NCBI RefSeq assembly: GCF_000797495.1
Contig: NZ_JTGN01000007.1
Coordinates: forward strand, 381,817-445,816
Length of the DNA stretch: 64,000 nt
Origin: Robinsoniella peoriensis
Lineage (GTDB): Bacteria > Bacillota > Clostridia > Lachnospirales > Lachnospiraceae
Reading direction: 5' to 3'
Shown: piece by piece, positions 62,341 through 64,000 of the stretch
Position numbering within the stretch: the first letter of the stretch is position 1
Layout: every line of letters begins with the position of its first letter
Translations under genes and position numbers: made by a program
Notes under the pieces: generated by a model
Databases searched by the model: none
What the model was told of the DNA's origin: nothing
What the model saw: the letters and a program-made list of their open reading frames with translations, nothing else

Positions 62341-62743
62341 AACATTTTCCTCCTAATAATTTAAATGTTTGATACGTTGCCGCATCATTACTTTGTACAT
62401 TAAGAATAATCGAAATTACGGGATTTATCAATACATATATTGCTCCATATTTTATATTTATTGCTTTTTACTTCTAAATAAATAAAATACATTTTACACA
62501 AGACTTTTTATACTTTATCTCTCTAAAGTTTCAATTCACCCAATATATTGCACAATTTTTTTCTGTTTTATCTGGTTTTATTATTTTATTGTAATAACAA
62601 AAGACATCTGATATAATCATTATATCTAAATTGGATTTTTTTCATTAGCGCAATATAACTAATATTATAGGAAAATTTTTTTAACATTCGACAGAAAACG
62701 ACAGAAAAATCCCCATAACTATATGAATTGGAAGGGAGAAAAT
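62341..62743. promoter_or_regulatory. Divergent regulatory region with repeated candidate operators
   Basis: TATATTGCTC (62436-62445), TATATTGCAC (62544-62553) and GCGCAATATA (62648-62657, the same motif inverted, TATATTGCGC) share TATATTGCNC. A direct repeat CGACAGAAAA occurs twice in tandem (62689-62698, 62699-62708) before the araC start. Together they are good candidates for AraC-type binding sites. The rest is AT-rich, with no gene. Confidence 0.6.
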
Positions 62744-63571
62744 ATGGGAAATACACGCTATCAACTGACAGAATCAGGACATGAAAAAATGCCGGTAAAA
62801 CTGCTGTATGTAACTTCTGCCCGCTATGAAGGAGACTGGCCGAGCATTAAACATTCTCACTATTTCACGGAACTATTCTATGTACGAAAGGGTGCCGGCA
62901 ATTTTATTGTTGAAGATAAATCCTTTCCCATTATAAAAGATGATCTGGTAATAATCAACCCGCATTTGGAACATACTGAAAAATCCCTCGACACCACACC
63001 TCTTGAATATGTAATCTTGGGGGTCGAAGGACTTAGTTTTTCTTTCGGCGATAATCAGGAATATACGGTTTTTAACTGTCAGAACAACAAACATAACATG
63101 ATGTTCTATTTTACCTCTATGCTTCAGGAGATTGAACAGAAGCAAAAAAATTACGAACTGGTTTGTGCGGATCTCCTTGAAGTTTTAATTATTAACCTGA
63201 TCCGCCATGCAGATTTTGCATTTGAAATCGCTCCTGCCCAGAAAGCAAGCAGGGAATGCAGCCGTATTAAGCGTTATATCGACTCCAACATTTCCGATAA
63301 CATTACACTGGATACCCTGGCGGAGATGGCTCATCTGAATAAATATTATTTTGCTCACGCTTTTACGGATTCCTACGGACTTTCACCTATTAATTATCTG
63401 AGCGAAAAACGGATACAGGCCAGCAAAGAACTGCTTACCGCTACCGATCACAGCATTGCTGAAATTGCCCAGCTGTCCGGTTTTTCTTCTCAGAGTTATT
63501 TTGCCCAGAGTTTCCGAAAAGCCTGTGGGATGAGCGCCGGAGACTACCGCAAGATGATGAAGAAAACATAA
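62744..63571 (+). CDS. AraC-family regulator of the galacto-N-biose operon
   Basis: 275 residues from the ATG at 62744, after GGAAGGGAG. The N-terminal cupin-like sensor (about 15 to 110) contains IKHSHYFTELFYVRKGAGNF and VIINPHLEHTEKS, with His residues on the strands. The C-terminal AraC domain (about 175 to 273) has LDTLAEMAHLNKYYFAHAF and IAEIAQLSGFSSQSYFAQSF. It is divergent from the ABC-GH112 operon, the usual layout of a local sugar-responsive activator. The effector is probably galacto-N-biose or a product of it; this is inferred. Confidence 0.9.
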   Translation: MGNTRYQLTESGHEKMPVKLLYVTSARYEGDWPSIKHSHYFTELFYVRKGAGNFIVEDKSFPIIKDDLVIINPHLEHTEKSLDTTPLEYVILGVEGLSFSFGDNQEYTVFNCQNNKHNMMFYFTSMLQEIEQKQKNYELVCADLLEVLIINLIRHADFAFEIAPAQKASRECSRIKRYIDSNISDNITLDTLAEMAHLNKYYFAHAFTDSYGLSPINYLSEKRIQASKELLTATDHSIAEIAQLSGFSSQSYFAQSFRKACGMSAGDYRKMMKKT

Positions 63572-63595
63572 ATTTCCTGTAACCAAAAATATATG

Positions 63596-63721
63596 TAGTA
63601 GAATGAAGAAACAAGCTGCAGTGAGAAGATCAGCTGCTTTATGCATTTTATATGATCTATGCCAATAACGTCCGGCATGCCACAACCCCGGGGGTCCACC
63701 ATGCTGAGAAACCGAGGGCAC
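63596..63721 (+). repeat. Dispersed non-coding repeat, copy B
   Basis: The fuller copy of the element described at 18874-18976. It begins TAGTAGAATGAAGAAA, contains CAGCTGCTTTATGCA and ends near CCGAGGGCACTG. It lies between the AraC gene and the insertion-sequence fragment, again just after a gene end. Confidence 0.65.
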
Positions 63722-63763
63722 TGAAAAACATATGTTTTTAAATCCTTCCTTATTAATAAAACA

Positions 63764-63802
63764 CAAAATCCACCAGACTCAAATTTTTCTGGTGGATTTT
63801 TG
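63764..63802 (-). terminator. Hairpin downstream of the transposase
   Basis: AAAATCCACCAGA pairs with TCTGGTGGATTTT around a loop of about 10 bases, with T residues on both sides. It could be a terminator or part of the element's end. Confidence 0.8.
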
Positions 63803-63846
63803 TACATTTTCTATGGATGATTCCTTTTTCTGAACTAGGGATTCCT

Positions 63847-64000
63847 TTATTTTTCCCCCATCACTTTCATGATTCGTTTGAGGTTCACTGCAAATATTGC
63901 CATCGCCCCCTGCATTTCCATGCCAATAAGACCTGATGATGACGCAACGTCATAACCATGTCTATGTTTTAACTCGCTGTTTTTTGCTTCTATCTTATAA
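63847..64000 (-). mobile_element. Transposase C-terminus (IS1182-type), cut by window edge
   Basis: Reading inward from the edge on the - strand, the frame gives YKIEAKNSELKHRHGYD, then VASSSGLIGMEMQGAMAIF and AVNLKRIMKVMGEK before a stop. This is the conserved C-terminal end of IS1182/DDE-type transposases common in Clostridia. Only 51 residues are inside the window, so integrity of the rest is unknown. No clear terminal inverted repeat can be tested here. Confidence 0.85.

Overview
The window looks like chromosome of a gut-type Lachnospiraceae (Clostridia). Three things suggest this: moderately AT-rich DNA with strong GGAGG ribosome binding sites, the gene order mreC-mreD-PBP2-minCDE-rodA-mgsA-dacF, and many families typical of that group (DUF1002, QueT, YesMN systems, mgl-type transporters, a PocR-AraC regulator). 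No rRNA, tRNA, CRISPR array or prophage was seen. The only mobile DNA is a transposase 3' end at the right edge.

Region 1 (1-18.9 kb, mostly + strand) is core housekeeping. It holds cell shape and division genes (mreC end, mreD, a PBP2 with a very large insertion, minCDE, rodA), methylglyoxal synthase, a D,D-carboxypeptidase, a HlyD-like protein, then yggS, sepF, ylmH, aroB, lspA and an RluD-type synthase. A cytidylate-kinase-like protein, dtd and RNase J follow, with a decayed hybrid sensor kinase between dtd and rnjA.

Region 2 (19-36 kb) is accessory. It contains a ferredoxin-like protein, a DUF2461 protein, an orphan PD-(D/E)XK-like protein, and an XRE regulator fused to a desulfoferrodoxin-like module. 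It also contains a short UvrC/Cho-like nuclease. A glycerol locus follows (GldA, one-chain DhaK-DhaL kinase, MarR, PocR-AraC, monoacylglycerol-lipase-like hydrolase). Next come a DUF421 protein, a DUF2975/XRE/DUF4173-like membrane cassette, an HxlR regulator and an acetyltransferase. The region ends with a divergent yneA-like/lexA pair whose shared promoter region carries several SOS boxes.

Region 3 (36-64 kb, almost all - strand) is devoted to sugars and host glycans. An mglBAC galactose/glucose-type ABC transporter, with a small membrane protein as last gene, lies upstream of a YesM/YesN two-component system that has two dedicated sugar-binding proteins. Next is a 2276-residue secreted GH101 endo-alpha-N-acetylgalactosaminidase, then an SGNH-like protein and a DUF1002 protein. 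queT follows on the + strand behind a likely preQ1-I riboswitch. Last is a five-gene operon (binding protein, two permeases, a small membrane protein, GH112 phosphorylase) with a divergent AraC regulator.

Read together, GH101 would release galacto-N-biose from mucin core-1 O-glycans. The ABC transporter would import it, and GH112 would split it with phosphate into galactose-1-phosphate and GalNAc. A TATTGCNC-type motif occurs three times in the araC/ABC intergenic region and again upstream of GH101, so the two loci may form one regulon. No GalNAc kinase and no sugar ABC ATPase for this importer are in the window.
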